Assembly: GCA_009838595.1 (NCBI GenBank)
Contig: VXRI01000414.1
Location: 1,702-7,521, forward strand
Origin: Chloroflexota bacterium
Lineage (GTDB): Bacteria > Chloroflexota > Dehalococcoidia > Lucifugimonadales > JADFKI01
Reading direction: 5' to 3'
Length of the DNA: 5,820 nt
This document shows, one piece after another, positions 5,569 through 5,820 of this stretch (the first letter of the stretch is position 1; each line of letters begins with the position of its first letter). The notes under the pieces were generated by a model. That model saw only the letters and a list, made by a program, of their open reading frames with translations. It was not told where the DNA came from and made no database searches. The position numbers and the translations under genes were made by a program.

Positions 5569-5820
5569 GCAGAACACAAAGTGGCATATGTAGGCAGAGG
5601 GGCGCCTGACACTACCCTCATCGAGGAAGGCTTGCAGGGACTGGACTACGAGATTGAAATCAGCGTGGTCGAGACTCAGGGCGAGATTATCGAGGCATGC
5701 AAGGGCGCGGATGTCATTCTGAACGGCGGCGTGGAGATGCCGCGCGAGGTTATCGAGGAGATCGATACGGCGCAGGCTATCATCGTCGGCACCCACGGCT
5801 TCAACCAAAACGACCACAAC
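5566..5820 (+). CDS. D-isomer-specific 2-hydroxyacid dehydrogenase, N-terminal part (runs off the window)
   Basis: The frame opens at TTG 5566 and stays open for 85 codons to the window end. The translation begins MAEHKVAYVGRGAPD and continues with a beta-alpha pattern: VVETQGEIIEACKGADVILN at 34-53, PREVIEEI at 59-66, then AQAIIVGTHGFNQND at 69-83. This order is typical of the N-terminal catalytic domain of NAD-dependent D-2-hydroxyacid dehydrogenases (the phosphoglycerate dehydrogenase, glyoxylate reductase and CtBP group): a first strand, the conserved ADV(I/L)L segment, then a strand leading into a GxGxDNID-like turn. The turn here is THGFNQND rather than the usual YGVGVDNID, so the match is partial. 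The NAD-binding Rossmann domain and the Arg/Glu/His catalytic residues lie beyond the edge, so the substrate is unknown. It follows the Uma2 gene by 39 bases on the same strand. Confidence 0.8.
   Translation, partial: MAEHKVAYVGRGAPDTTLIEEGLQGLDYEIEISVVETQGEIIEACKGADVILNGGVEMPREVIEEIDTAQAIIVGTHGFNQNDHN

Noticed and set aside
5713..5725. GTCATTCTGAACG, identical to the core of the 1141-1170 repeat
   Set aside because: It lies inside the dehydrogenase reading frame and encodes the conserved DVILN segment, so the 13-base identity is most simply chance.
4984..5817. Long - strand open frame (277 codons) opposite the Uma2 and dehydrogenase genes
   Set aside because: Its translation is a low-confidence mirror of two well-supported + strand genes with clear motifs and ribosome sites; it spans both and shows no recognisable domain.
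1..5820. tRNA, rRNA, CRISPR array, transposase or phage genes
   Set aside because: I found no cloverleaf, no spaced direct-repeat array and no recognisable mobile-element protein on either strand.

Overview
The window carries six recognisable protein genes, plus the tail of an unrecognised gene at the left edge. It reads as moderately high-GC chromosomal DNA from an environmental, probably uncultured bacterium. My best guess is a Chloroflexota-type organism (Dehalococcoidia/SAR202-like). The clues are the mix of a CaiB/BaiF CoA-transferase, a D-2-hydroxyacid dehydrogenase, a pyrophosphate-type phosphofructokinase and an Uma2 nuclease, frequent TTG/GTG starts, and dispersed repeats with a GTCATTCTGAACGAAG core. 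This assignment is inference: there is no rRNA or other marker gene here.

Layout. Bases 1-205 hold the C-terminal part of an unknown + strand protein. Its stop codon lies one base before the TTG start of a classical short-chain dehydrogenase (207-1118, +), so the two are probably translationally coupled. Next comes a 215-base convergent gap with a 153-bp inverted-repeat element (1133-1285) that resembles a MITE or REP-type unit. On the - strand lie a family III CoA-transferase close to formyl-CoA transferase (1334-2533) and, 150 bases upstream of it, a small multi-membrane exosortase/archaeosortase-type protein (2684-3199). A 262-base divergent region (3200-3461) with a clean 8-bp hairpin separates these from a + strand run: a 6-phosphofructokinase with pyrophosphate-type signature residues (3462-4733), an Uma2-family PD-(D/E)XK protein with a coiled-coil tail (4795-5526), and the N-terminal 85 residues of a D-2-hydroxyacid dehydrogenase that runs off the right edge (5566-5820).

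How the genes fit together. I see no single pathway. The SDR, CoA-transferase, phosphofructokinase and hydroxyacid dehydrogenase are separate metabolic enzymes typical of a heterotroph that processes organic acids and sugars. The exosortase would sort surface proteins carrying a C-terminal signal, but no such substrate is encoded here. The Uma2 protein is of a kind often found in many copies with uncertain function. I found no tRNA, rRNA, CRISPR array, transposase or prophage gene. The most interesting objects are the substrate-less exosortase and the convergent inverted-repeat element. I do not see convincing evidence for a wholly new multi-gene system.
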